The notes beneath the pieces were generated by a model, which ran no database searches, was not told the DNA's origin, and saw nothing but the letters and a program-made list of their open reading frames with translations. Positions 1-8,502 of a stretch of DNA of 64,000 bases are shown piece by piece. Each line of letters begins with the position of its first letter. Positions within the stretch are counted from its first letter, which is position 1. The stretch is taken from assembly GCA_965656535.1 (NCBI GenBank), contig CBFHKX010000001.1:186001-250000 (forward strand), in the 5' to 3' direction. Source of the stretch: Lishizhenia sp965656535 (lineage in GTDB: Bacteria; Bacteroidota; Bacteroidia; Flavobacteriales_D; Crocinitomicaceae). Made by a program: the position numbers and the translations under genes.

Positions 1-2154
1 ATCCTCTACATTGCCTTGTACTGTTTGAAAAGCAGATTCGTATTGTCCAGTTACCTCAAAGGCAAATTCTTTAGGCAAATCAAACTTGGCTGTCCATTTA
101 GTAGACCAACGATTGGCTGAAAAATCGAACGTGGTACCGTTCAACTCTCCGTCGCGTGTAAAGTAATTGTAGTTTATGTTTCCTTGAATGTCTACCTTTT
201 TAAAAGGAGCGTATTTTAGATTTAATTCTGTACCTGTAGCATAATTTTCTCCAATATTTTCAGGACTAACCGTATTCACACCATTCTCAAATGTGGAGAT
301 ACGCTCAATTACCTCAAAGGTATTTTTTTGAAATACACTTAGGTTTAGCGTTACCTTTTTAAAGATAAATATGCTAGAAACTTCGTAAGAATCTGTAAAT
401 TCTGGTAAAAGATTTGGATTACCGGCACGTATACTAAATGAGTTTCTAATATTAAAAAATGGATTTAAATCCCAGAGTCGTGGTCTATAAATTCTGCGCG
501 AATATCCTGCCTGAACAGAAAACCGTTTGTTAAAACTATACGATGTGTGTACCGTTGGAAAAAGATTAGTGAAATTCTGGTTATTGGTTTCGTTGGTGTT
601 GGCCAACACCGTTTTTAAGTCAGTATTCTCTGCCCTCAAGCCCAATTTTACTCCAAATTTATCTCCTTCATAAGAACCAGTAGAATATAAACCTAACACA
701 TTTTGGTTGTAGTTAAATAAGTTGGTTAGGCCAGAATCTATCACAGCTGCTCCATTTTCTATATTCGATACGCTAAAATCATTACTCACATCTTGTAAAA
801 CATACTGTGCACCTGCTTCTATTTTATACTTCTTTTTAAAGGGTTTGGTATAATCTACGTTAAAAGTGTATTTCGCTTCCTGAAAATTGGTATAAGTTTC
901 TTGTCTTCCACTATTGTCTATTCCTGAAACTGCCCGATTAAAAAATTCCGACTCTTGTTCTTTACCAAAGAAATTGCCCAATGCACTTAATAGAAGCTCG
1001 TGCTCTTTGTTATCTTTAAACGTACTTTTGTACTGCAATTCGTACTGATACTTAGGGTTAACGGCCGTAGTGTTTTCTGTTCTTTGCCATTGAGAGGTAA
1101 TTGTGCCCGTACTGTCTTCAAAACTAAAGTCTGTTTTTGAGGGTTGATCTTCTAATTCTAAAGAAAAACTACCAGATAACGTAAGCACATTTCTTGAATT
1201 GATTAGGTAATCTGTACCTAAAATTAAGTTATAGAACTGTTCATCTCTATATTCTACCCCTTCGCTTAAAATAGCTGTATTGTTTATCAAATCTCTATTA
1301 ATGTTATTACCAAAACGAGGTAAAGAGCGATACCCGGCTCCGAGTTGACTAAATAAATTAAACTTTTCTGTTCTATAATTTAGACTTAAGCCCACGCTAT
1401 GGTTATACGGAATTCCGGTATTTAGAGAAATAGAGCCATTTGCACCCTTTCTTTCTTCCTTTTTAAGTACAATATTGATGATACCTGAGCTACCTTCTGC
1501 GTCATATTTTGCAGATGGATTAGTTATTACTTCTACTTTTTCTATCATATCTGCTGTGATAGAACCCAGTGCACCACCTTGTTCATTGGCTAAAACAGAA
1601 GGTTTACCATTAATTAGAATTTGCACTCCTCCACTACCTCTTAAACTAATTGCGCCCTCTATATCTACATTAACAGAAGGTACATTGTTTAACACTTCTA
1701 GCGCACTTGCTCCGGTACTACTTAAATCTTTTCCTACATTAAAAACACGCTTATCTAGTTTAAACTCTGTTGTAGATTTTTCTGCTTGAATGACAATCTC
1801 ATCATAATCTTGAACAGGTTTGTTCAATTCAATAATTCCAAAATTAATTTCGAATTGATCAAAATTGACAATTTTAAGGGTATCACTTAAGAAACCAATG
1901 AAGCTAATTTCTACATAAAAGTTTTTTTCGTTCGTGCTGATTTTAAACGCTCCATCATCGTTGGTAGAAGTTCCGTCTAGCACTACGTTGGCTGTTTTAT
2001 GATGATTGGTATCTGAAAAAAGTTTTACTGAAGCATAAGGAATAGGCTGTTTACTATCTGCGTCAAATACGGTACCGGAAAGTGTTGTTTGACTATGCAA
2101 CTTTGAACTTAGTAGGGAAGACAATACAAAAATAAGAACGTATAGACTGCGCAT
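1..2154 (-). CDS. TonB-dependent receptor, outer-membrane beta-barrel (partial)
   Basis: The frame is open from an ATG at 2154 to the left edge of the window (718 codons), so the C-terminus is missing. It begins with a signal peptide (MRSLYVLIFVLSSLLSSKLHSQ), then a carboxypeptidase-regulatory-like beta-sandwich (roughly residues 23-110), then a TonB plug with the usual 'NVPSVNVD...LRGSGGVQILINGKPS' region near residues 150-185, then a long barrel rich in alternating aromatic strands. This is the OMP_b-brl_3 type of receptor common in Bacteroidota, which takes up an unknown substrate across the outer membrane using TonB/ExbBD energy. The substrate cannot be told from the sequence, and no SusD-like partner lies upstream. 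It is separated from sdhB by that gene's terminator. Confidence 0.9.
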   Translation of the reverse strand, partial: MRSLYVLIFVLSSLLSSKLHSQTTLSGTVFDADSKQPIPYASVKLFSDTNHHKTANVVLDGTSTNDDGAFKISTNEKNFYVEISFIGFLSDTLKIVNFDQFEINFGIIELNKPVQDYDEIVIQAEKSTTEFKLDKRVFNVGKDLSSTGASALEVLNNVPSVNVDIEGAISLRGSGGVQILINGKPSVLANEQGGALGSITADMIEKVEVITNPSAKYDAEGSSGIINIVLKKEERKGANGSISLNTGIPYNHSVGLSLNYRTEKFNLFSQLGAGYRSLPRFGNNINRDLINNTAILSEGVEYRDEQFYNLILGTDYLINSRNVLTLSGSFSLELEDQPSKTDFSFEDSTGTITSQWQRTENTTAVNPKYQYELQYKSTFKDNKEHELLLSALGNFFGKEQESEFFNRAVSGIDNSGRQETYTNFQEAKYTFNVDYTKPFKKKYKIEAGAQYVLQDVSNDFSVSNIENGAAVIDSGLTNLFNYNQNVLGLYSTGSYEGDKFGVKLGLRAENTDLKTVLANTNETNNQNFTNLFPTVHTSYSFNKRFSVQAGYSRRIYRPRLWDLNPFFNIRNSFSIRAGNPNLLPEFTDSYEVSSIFIFKKVTLNLSVFQKNTFEVIERISTFENGVNTVSPENIGENYATGTELNLKYAPFKKVDIQGNINYNYFTRDGELNGTTFDFSANRWSTKWTAKFDLPKEFAFEVTGQYESAFQTVQGNVED

Positions 2155-2257
2155 AAATAGAGTTACTTTAATTTTCTCAAAAATCCTTTCTTTGGAACGT
2201 ACTTAGACGCTTTTTGTTTGGTAAAACTTTGGTTAAATTGGTATTATTTCTACTTAA

Positions 2258-2293
2258 CAAAAAAAGGCAACCACACTGCTGTGTAATTGCCTT
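2258..2293 (-). terminator. Intrinsic terminator after sdhB
   Basis: On the minus strand, AAGGCAA (2293-2287) pairs with TTGCCTT (2270-2264), with an inner ACAC/GTGT pairing, and is followed directly by a T-run. It lies just past the sdhB stop and would end the sdhCAB transcript. Confidence 0.85.
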
Positions 2294-2312
2294 ATCTCTT
2301 GTTGGTGTTTTA

Positions 2313-3059
2313 TTATTTCTTTACAGAAGCAGAAAGATATTCTCTGTTCATTCTTGCGATATTTGTTAATGAAATTCCTTTCGGACATTCAACTTCACAT
2401 GCGCCTGTGTTAGAACAGTTACCAAATCCTTCTTCATCCATTGCTTTAACCATATTTAAAACACGGTCTTTAGCTTCTACTTTACCTTGTGGTAATAAGG
2501 CAAATTGAGATACTTTTGCCGAAACATATAACATTGCAGAAGCATTTTTACAAGAAGCTACGCATGCTCCGCAACCAATACATGTTGCAGCATCAAATGC
2601 CATATCTGCATCTTGCTTGGGAATTGGAATTGAATTTGCATCTTGTGTATTTCCAGAAGTATTTACTGAAACGAAACCACCTGCATGTTGAATTCTATCA
2701 AATGCTGATCTATCTACCGCTAAATCTTTGATAACCGGAAATGCCTTTGCTCTAAATGGCTCGATATAAATCGTATCACCATCTTTAAATTTACGCATAT
2801 GCAATTGACAAGTAGTAACGGCTCTATCTGGTCCGTGCGCTTCTCCATTAATTTGAAGTGAACACATACCACAAATACCCTCTCTGCAGTCATGGTCAAA
2901 AGAAATTGGAGAATCACCTTTATTAATCAATTGATCATTCAAAACATCAAGCATTTCTAAAAAAGACATATCTGGCGAAACATCCGAAATAGGATAATCT
3001 ACCATTTGGCCTTTGTCATTTCTACTTTTTTGACGCCATATTTTGAGTAAAAGTTTCAT
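2313..3059 (-). CDS. sdhB: Succinate dehydrogenase/fumarate reductase iron-sulfur subunit
   Basis: This 248-residue protein carries electrons between the flavin subunit and the quinone site of complex II at the inner face of the cytoplasmic membrane. The [2Fe-2S] ligands are C58, C63, C66 and C84 (DCREGICGMC...C). The [4Fe-4S] set is C160, C163, C166 and C170 (CIGCGACVASC). The [3Fe-4S] set is C215, C221 and C225, followed by P as expected. Length and cluster spacing are normal for the Bacteroidota enzyme. It is the last gene of a three-gene operon, 21 bp after sdhA, and is followed by a strong terminator. Confidence 0.97.
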   Translation of the reverse strand: MKLLLKIWRQKSRNDKGQMVDYPISDVSPDMSFLEMLDVLNDQLINKGDSPISFDHDCREGICGMCSLQINGEAHGPDRAVTTCQLHMRKFKDGDTIYIEPFRAKAFPVIKDLAVDRSAFDRIQHAGGFVSVNTSGNTQDANSIPIPKQDADMAFDAATCIGCGACVASCKNASAMLYVSAKVSQFALLPQGKVEAKDRVLNMVKAMDEEGFGNCSNTGACEVECPKGISLTNIARMNREYLSASVKK

Positions 3060-3080
3060 ATCTAATATTTTTAATTCTAA

Positions 3081-5081
3081 TTACTTGTAACTTCTTTCTT
3101 TAACTTCAATATTTTCGTATTTCAGCTCTTCTTTGTGAAGTACGGCATCTTTAGGTTCTCCTTTGTACTCCCAAGCTGCAACATATTGATATTCTGGTTT
3201 TCTCAATGCTTCTCCTTCTGGAGTTTGGTGCTCTTCTCTAAAGTGTCCTCCACAAGATTCTTCTCTTGCTAAAGCATCTTTTGCGAATAACTCTCCAAGC
3301 TCTAAGAAATCTGCTACTCTTAATGCTTTTGCTAATTCTTCGTTAAATTCATTTGCATCTCCAGGAACTCTAACATCAGCGTAAAACTCTTTTCTTAATT
3401 CAGAGATTTTATTAATTGCATCTGTTAACCCTTCTGCATTTCTTGCCATTCCTACTTGGTTCCACATAATTTTTCCTAATCTTCTGTGGAAAAAGTCTAC
3501 GGATTTAGAACCTGGGTTATTAATTAATTTATCTACTTGGGCTTGAACGCTGTTTAAGGCTTCGTCAAACTCAGGTGTTTCTGTTGAAATTGCACCTGTT
3601 CTAATATCGTCTGCTAAGTAATCTCCAATTGTATAAGGTAACACGAAGTATCCATCTGCTAAACCTTGCATTAATGCCGATGCACCTAAACGGTTGGCTC
3701 CGTGATCTGAGAAGTTTGCTTCTCCAATTGCGTATAAACCAGGCACATTGGTCATTAAGTTATAATCTACCCAAAGTCCACCCATTGTATAATGCACCGC
3801 TGGATAAATCATCATTGGTGTTTCGTATGGATTTTCATCAACGATTTTCTCGTACATCTGGAATAAGTTACCGTACTTATTCTTTACTACTTCTTGACCT
3901 AACTTTTTAACTAATGCCTTATCATTCACATCTAAGTGTTTGATAGTAGCTTGTTCTTTACCGTAACGCTCTATAGCTGCTGCGAAATCTAAATAAACTG
4001 CTTCTCCTGTTGCGTTTACTCCATAACCCGCATCACAACGTTCTTTTGCTGCTCTAGATGCAACATCACGCGGTACTAGGTTACCAAATGCAGGATATCT
4101 TCTTTCTAAGTAATAATCTCTTTCGTCTTCAGACAATTGAGTAGGCTTTTTCTTTCCTTCTCTAATCGCTTTTACATCCTCCATGTTTTTAGGCACCCAG
4201 ATTCGTCCGTCATTTCTTAATGATTCTGACATAAGCGTTAGCTTAGACTGGTGATCTCCTGAAACAGGAATACATGTTGGGTGAATTTGCGTGTAACATG
4301 GGTTGGCAAAGAAAGCTCCTTTTTTGTGTGCTTTCCAAGCTGCAGAAACATTAGAACCCATTGCATTTGTAGATAAGAAAAATACATTTCCGTATCCTCC
4401 TGTACCTAAAACAACTGCGTGTGCTGAGTGCTTTTCTAATTCTCCTGTAACTAAGTTACGTGCGATAATTCCTCTTGCTTTTCCGTCTACTTTTACAACG
4501 TCCATCATTTCATGGCGTGTGTACATTTTTACTTTACCACGACCAATTTGTCTATTTAAAGCAGAATATGCACCTAAAAGTAATTGCTGACCTGTTTGTC
4601 CTTTCGCATAAAAAGTTCTAGAAACTAAAACCCCACCGAAAGAACGGTTGTCTAGGAGTCCGCCATAATCACGTGCAAAAGGAACACCTTGTGCAACACA
4701 TTGATCAATAATATTTGCCGAAACTTCTGCCAAACGGTAAACGTTTTCTTCTCTTGAACGGTAATCTCCTCCTTTAACAGTATCGTAAAACAATCTGTAA
4801 ATAGAATCTCCATCACCCTGATAATTTTTTGCTGCGTTAATCCCTCCTTGAGCTGCAATTGAGTGAGCTCTTCTTGGAGAATCTTGGAAACAAAATGCCT
4901 TTACGTTGTATCCAAGCTCTGCTAGTGTAGCAGCTGCTGAACCTCCGGCTAATCCTGTTCCAACAACAATAACATCTATTAGACGTTTGTTTGCAGGATT
5001 TACAAGATTAATCTTGTTTTTATAATCTGTCCATTTATCCTTTAATGGACCTGACGGTACTTTTGAATCTAATATAGCCAT
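3081..5081 (-). CDS. sdhA: Succinate dehydrogenase/fumarate reductase flavoprotein subunit
   Basis: This is the 666-residue catalytic subunit that interconverts succinate and fumarate. The dinucleotide-binding motif GTGLAG lies at residues 41-46. RRAHSIAAQGG (70-80) holds the histidine (H73) expected to bind FAD covalently. The motif HGANRLGASALMQG, with the catalytic-site arginine region, lies near residue 455. Length and sequence fit the longer Bacteroidota type, which works with a single di-haem cytochrome b. It lies 2 bp from sdhC and 21 bp from sdhB, so the three are co-transcribed. The sequence alone does not settle which direction of catalysis is physiological. Confidence 0.97.
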   Translation of the reverse strand: MAILDSKVPSGPLKDKWTDYKNKINLVNPANKRLIDVIVVGTGLAGGSAAATLAELGYNVKAFCFQDSPRRAHSIAAQGGINAAKNYQGDGDSIYRLFYDTVKGGDYRSREENVYRLAEVSANIIDQCVAQGVPFARDYGGLLDNRSFGGVLVSRTFYAKGQTGQQLLLGAYSALNRQIGRGKVKMYTRHEMMDVVKVDGKARGIIARNLVTGELEKHSAHAVVLGTGGYGNVFFLSTNAMGSNVSAAWKAHKKGAFFANPCYTQIHPTCIPVSGDHQSKLTLMSESLRNDGRIWVPKNMEDVKAIREGKKKPTQLSEDERDYYLERRYPAFGNLVPRDVASRAAKERCDAGYGVNATGEAVYLDFAAAIERYGKEQATIKHLDVNDKALVKKLGQEVVKNKYGNLFQMYEKIVDENPYETPMMIYPAVHYTMGGLWVDYNLMTNVPGLYAIGEANFSDHGANRLGASALMQGLADGYFVLPYTIGDYLADDIRTGAISTETPEFDEALNSVQAQVDKLINNPGSKSVDFFHRRLGKIMWNQVGMARNAEGLTDAINKISELRKEFYADVRVPGDANEFNEELAKALRVADFLELGELFAKDALAREESCGGHFREEHQTPEGEALRKPEYQYVAAWEYKGEPKDAVLHKEELKYENIEVKERSYK

Positions 5082-5083
5082 GA

Positions 5084-5770
5084 TTAATGTCCTGTTTGCG
5101 TTAAGAAATGAAATACTGCAATAAAGATAAATCCTAGTGGAACTAAGATTGAAAATGCAATACCAAACTTCTGACGTCCTGTTTTAAATTTTGTATCTCC
5201 ACCTACTGATTGGAAAGCCGAATTGAATCCGTGTAATAAGTGCATTGCTAAAAGTACAAATGAAACTGCGTATATCACAATTCTCCATCCATCTACAAAT
5301 TTGTGTTGTAATTCTTCGTAGTATCTAAACTCTCCAGCTGCGTTAACACCTGTCATATCCCCTTGAATATACTTTACTGTGATTTCGTGTATCCAAAAAT
5401 CATAGAAGTGTAATCCTAAAAATGCTAAAATCACCAAACCGGTAAGTATCATATTTCTAGAGAACCAAGAAGCATTCGCTCCTCCGTTGTACTTTACATA
5501 TTTTACCTCTCTTGCTTTGTTATTTTTGATTTCTAAAATGAAACCCATCACAAAGTGGAAAATAACCGCGAACATTAAGACAGGTTGCAAAGCAAACTGT
5601 ACTATTGGATTTGTTCCCATAAAATGAGAGACTTCGTTGAAAGCAGTTGGACTAAAAACCGATAAAAGGTTAATTGTTAAATGCTGTAGTAAGAAGAACA
5701 TTAAGAATAAAGCCGATGCAGCCATTGCATACTTTCTTCCGATTGATGATTTAAAAAATGAATTACTCAT
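5084..5770 (-). CDS. sdhC: Succinate dehydrogenase cytochrome b subunit
   Basis: This 228-residue integral membrane protein has about five hydrophobic helices (near residues 13-35, 60-80, 105-125, 160-180 and 205-225). Several histidines sit within or next to helices (HLTINLL, HFVMGF, HFYDFW, HLLHGF), as expected for a cytochrome b that anchors the complex, binds haem and reacts with menaquinone. It is the first gene of sdhCAB. A TATTTTTG -7 box lies about 40 bp upstream. Because it is a single anchor subunit, no sdhD is expected. Confidence 0.95.
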   Translation of the reverse strand: MSNSFFKSSIGRKYAMAASALFLMFFLLQHLTINLLSVFSPTAFNEVSHFMGTNPIVQFALQPVLMFAVIFHFVMGFILEIKNNKAREVKYVKYNGGANASWFSRNMILTGLVILAFLGLHFYDFWIHEITVKYIQGDMTGVNAAGEFRYYEELQHKFVDGWRIVIYAVSFVLLAMHLLHGFNSAFQSVGGDTKFKTGRQKFGIAFSILVPLGFIFIAVFHFLTQTGH

Positions 5771-5807
5771 AGTTTTATTTCCTGATAATTATAATCTATA
5801 ACAACGC

Positions 5808-5815
5808 AAAAATAA
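5808..5815 (-). promoter_or_regulatory. -7 box of the sdhCAB promoter
   Basis: TATTTTTG on the minus strand matches the Bacteroidota -7 consensus TAnnTTTG, 38 bp upstream of the sdhC ATG. I do not see a clear TTG at the -33 position. Confidence 0.55.
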
Positions 5816-5999
5816 GGATGTTCATTTAATAGTGGTAACACATATCTTATTTAGAATGATTTTAATCTAAAAAAGCACGCAATTGACATTCTTAAAGCAT
5901 AAAAACATTCAACGTTCCTTAAGATAAAGCTCCATTCTGTTATACTACTCTATTGTAATCTTCTCACACTTACTTTTTTTAAAAAAGGAAAGTACGCGT

Positions 6000-6440
6000 T
6001 TACTTTAATTTAAAAACAATTGGTGCTACCATTCTGCAACGCACTAGTTTATTGTTGTGCTTTCCGGGGTTCCATGCGGGCATATTTCGTATTACTCTTT
6101 TCGCTTCTCGGTCTAGCTCTTCTGATACACCTCTCAATATTTTAACATCTGAGATTGTACCGTCTTTTTCTACTACAAAGCCTGCAAAAACTTTGCCTTC
6201 AATATCACTTTCTAAAGCCATTCTTGTATATTCTACATTGTCTTTAAGATATTTTAAATAAAGGGAATCTCCGCCTTTAAAACTTGGCATCTCTTCGCAA
6301 AAAGAGAGGACTTCTTCTTGTTGGGTAGTGTTTGATTTTAACCCTGGTTCTTTTAAATTTGAAATGGGGTTTTCTTACGCCGTTAATACTGTTCCGATTA
6401 AAACGAAACATAAGGTGTATACTCTTAAACTGTATACCAT
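6000..6440 (-). pseudogene. TonB C-terminal-domain protein, interrupted by an in-frame stop
   Basis: The intact part (6290-6000, 96 aa from an internal ATG) is a TonB_C-type domain: GGDSLYLKYLKDNVEY...GKVFAGFVVEKDGTISDVKI...NMPAWNPGKHNNKLVRCRMVAPIVFKL. Homology-like sequence continues upstream of that ATG in the same frame (QQEEVLSFCEEMPSFKGG), back to a TAA at 6377-6375. Immediately beyond that TAA, still in frame, is a good signal peptide starting at 6440 (MVYSLRVYTLCFVLIGTVLTA; a further in-frame ATG is at 6455). A single C-to-T change (CAA to TAA, just after the predicted LTA cleavage site) would explain the break. The protein from the internal ATG would lack any export or membrane anchor, so it is probably non-functional unless the stop is a sequence error. 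Confidence 0.75.
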
Positions 6441-6522
6441 CGTAGCAAAAACCATTCCGTCTTATTAAAATACATGAATTAAAGAAAATTTCTTTAATTT
6501 CACCGTCACAATTTTTTTCACT

Positions 6523-7974
6523 ATGAATAATTCTCAGCGGTCAACTTTTGCCATCCTTATTTCTGTTTTTTTCTTTTGGGGATTTGTTGCAGCAAGTAAC
6601 GACATATTAATTCCTGTTTTCAAAGATGCATTTGGACTTCAGAACTGGCAATCTCAAATGATAAACTTTGCATTTTACGGTGCTTATTTCATTGGTTCAT
6701 TATTTTATGCTCTTTTGGCTGGTTTAGCAAAGTTCAACATTATAGAAAAGTTTGGTTTTCAACGATCAATTTCAATTGGATTAACCGTTTCAGCTTTGGG
6801 AACTCTACTCTTTATTCCTGCTGCCACATTCAACTCATTCTTATTAATGATAACAGGTTTATTTGTTGTAGGTTTAGGTTTTTCTCTTCAACAAACAGCA
6901 GCAAATCCATTTGCTATATCTTTAGGAGATCCTAGTAAAGGTTCTCAACGCCTAAGCTTGGCTGGAGGTATAAATAATTTAGGAACAACGGTTGCACCCA
7001 TGTTGGTTTCTCTAGCAATCTTTGGGTCGTTGAAAGCAGATAGTGATACTACAAGGAGTGTAAGTGACGTTCAAACACCTTATCTTTTATTAGGTTTAGC
7101 GTTTATATTGGCTGCTACTGTTTTTTTTATCACTGGAAAAAAAGAATATAAAGAATTAAGGTTAGGTAAGAATAAACCATCAGCAATTGATGATGAAACT
7201 CCAACTCAAGTAAAAGAAGTAAGTATTCTTTCCTATAAACAACTCGTATTGGGTATGGTAGCTATCTTTTTCTATGTTGGTGTTGAGGTTGCAACTGCGG
7301 GAAATTTAGGTGAGTATATGAAGAGAGAATTGGGCTTTACAAATAACGCGATCGGTCCATACGTAGCTTTATTTTGGGGCTCTTTAATGATAGGCAGATG
7401 GGCAAACGCATCTGCAGCCTTTACATCTAATAACCTGCTCAGAATTACACTAAAAATACTTCTGCCTTTCTTTGCTTTTGGAATCTTTCTAAGCGTTACA
7501 CATTTATTTGGGAATGATATTTCTCCATTTTATAACTACTTTTTTATAATTCCAATTTTAATTATTGCAGACTTTGCAAGTTTTGAAAAACCGCATTTCC
7601 AATTAGCTATATTTTCCATACTTGGTATCGTTTCACTTTTAATTGGAATATATGCAAATGGAATTTATGCTGTTTACGGTTTAATGAGTGTTGGTTTATT
7701 TTGCAGTACTCTTTGGCCATGTATTTTTACTTTGGCCATATCTGGTTTAGGAAAACAAGCTTCTAAAGGCTCAAGTTTTTTAATTATGATGATTCTTGGT
7801 GGTGCCGTCATTAGTGTTTTACAAGGAGTTTTGGCAGATGTGAGTTTCATCGGAATCTCTAATTCTTTTTATTTGGGAGTTATTTGCTTTATATATCTAT
7901 TTATATATGCGCTTATTGCCGGCCCAATACATACTCGAAACTTAGCAGATGCAAAAGAAATGCAACCAATGTAA
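6523..7974 (+). CDS. Sugar MFS transporter (FHS, FucP/GluP-like)
   Basis: This 483-residue protein has about twelve hydrophobic helices and belongs to the fucose/glucose-galactose:H+ symporter group. Features include an N-terminal FFFWGFVAASNDILIP, LQQTAANPFAISLGDPSKGSQRLSLAGGINNLG in the N-terminal half, and SGLGKQASKGSSFLIMMILGGAVISVLQG near the end. It would import a sugar through the inner membrane; the exact sugar is not evident. Its last 26 bases overlap the next gene. No sugar kinase or hydrolase is adjacent. Confidence 0.9.
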   Translation: MNNSQRSTFAILISVFFFWGFVAASNDILIPVFKDAFGLQNWQSQMINFAFYGAYFIGSLFYALLAGLAKFNIIEKFGFQRSISIGLTVSALGTLLFIPAATFNSFLLMITGLFVVGLGFSLQQTAANPFAISLGDPSKGSQRLSLAGGINNLGTTVAPMLVSLAIFGSLKADSDTTRSVSDVQTPYLLLGLAFILAATVFFITGKKEYKELRLGKNKPSAIDDETPTQVKEVSILSYKQLVLGMVAIFFYVGVEVATAGNLGEYMKRELGFTNNAIGPYVALFWGSLMIGRWANASAAFTSNNLLRITLKILLPFFAFGIFLSVTHLFGNDISPFYNYFFIIPILIIADFASFEKPHFQLAIFSILGIVSLLIGIYANGIYAVYGLMSVGLFCSTLWPCIFTLAISGLGKQASKGSSFLIMMILGGAVISVLQGVLADVSFIGISNSFYLGVICFIYLFIYALIAGPIHTRNLADAKEMQPM

Positions 7975-8281
7975 AAGTTTATTTCAATGCAAGATTCTAG
8001 ATATTAAAAACTGTGATTGCACTAAACTAAATTTAACAGCGCTACAACATAAATTGCTTGCTGAAAAATTTGAAAGTTGTGTTTGTTTTAATTGTTTAAT
8101 TGAAATTTCGAAGATGAATAACGAAACATTAAATAGAATCAAAAAAAGTGAAACACGTATTTTCAAAGCCGTTTTCCCGAATACAACCAAGCATTACGAC
8201 ACCCTTTTTGGAGGTACTTCCTTACAATTAATGGACGAAGCAGCCTTTATATGTGCTATGCGCTTTTCTAGAAAAAAGTAG
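7949..8281 (+). CDS. CWC-type Cys-rich domain running in frame into a thioesterase N-terminus
   Basis: The open frame gives 110 residues. Residues 1-53 form a small cysteine-rich module of the CWC family, with eight cysteines at 5, 8, 14, 22, 24, 44, 46 and 49 (CNQC, CDC, CVCFNC), which probably binds metal. Without any stop the frame continues into M56 (ATG at 8114), the natural start of a hotdog-fold acyl-CoA thioesterase (HYDTLFGGTSLQLMDEAA). The frame ends at TAG 8279-8281, in the middle of that fold. CWC proteins are usually stand-alone and about 60 aa, so this may be a real fusion or two genes whose shared stop was lost. The start overlaps the MFS transporter by 26 bp, which suggests coupling. 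Function is uncertain. Confidence 0.6.
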   Translation: MQKKCNQCKSLFQCKILDIKNCDCTKLNLTALQHKLLAEKFESCVCFNCLIEISKMNNETLNRIKKSETRIFKAVFPNTTKHYDTLFGGTSLQLMDEAAFICAMRFSRKK

Positions 8282-8502
8282 TTACCGTATCATCAGATAA
8301 AGTAGACTTTAACACCCCAATACCAGGAGGAACTTTAATAGAGCTTGTAGCCTGTGTTGACGAGGTTGGAACTAAAAGCGTAAAAGTAAGTGTTGAAATA
8401 TTTATAGAACAGATGTACTCCGAACACAGAGAATCTGCCATAAAAGGCACATTTACTATGGTTGCTGTAAACAAAAACAAAAAGGCAATTTCTATACTTT
8501 AA
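8114..8502 (+). pseudogene. Acyl-CoA thioesterase (hotdog fold), frameshifted
   Basis: From ATG 8114 the product matches a hotdog acyl-CoA thioesterase up to FSRKK and then meets TAG at 8279. In the -1 frame from 8278 the sequence continues as VVTVSSDKVDFNTPIPGG through EIFIEQMYSE to a TAA at 8500-8502, completing a protein of about 129 residues. The break lies in AGAAAAAAG: six A's where seven would keep frame. The same bases form an in-phase A_AAA_AAG heptamer, so -1 ribosomal slippage or polymerase slippage could also restore the protein. The stop overlaps the recJ stop on the other strand (8499-8502). A second, intact thioesterase lies at 60685-61209. Confidence 0.8.

Noticed and set aside
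2489..4858. Several open frames of 65-95 codons opposite or shifted within sdhB and sdhA
   Set aside because: They lie wholly inside well-supported genes in other frames and show no domain or signal of their own.
8114..8502. Treating the thioesterase as a proven programmed-frameshift gene
   Set aside because: The heptamer and phase are right, but without a visible stimulatory structure or comparative data a homopolymer error is not excluded, so it is listed as frameshifted and discussed as a finding.
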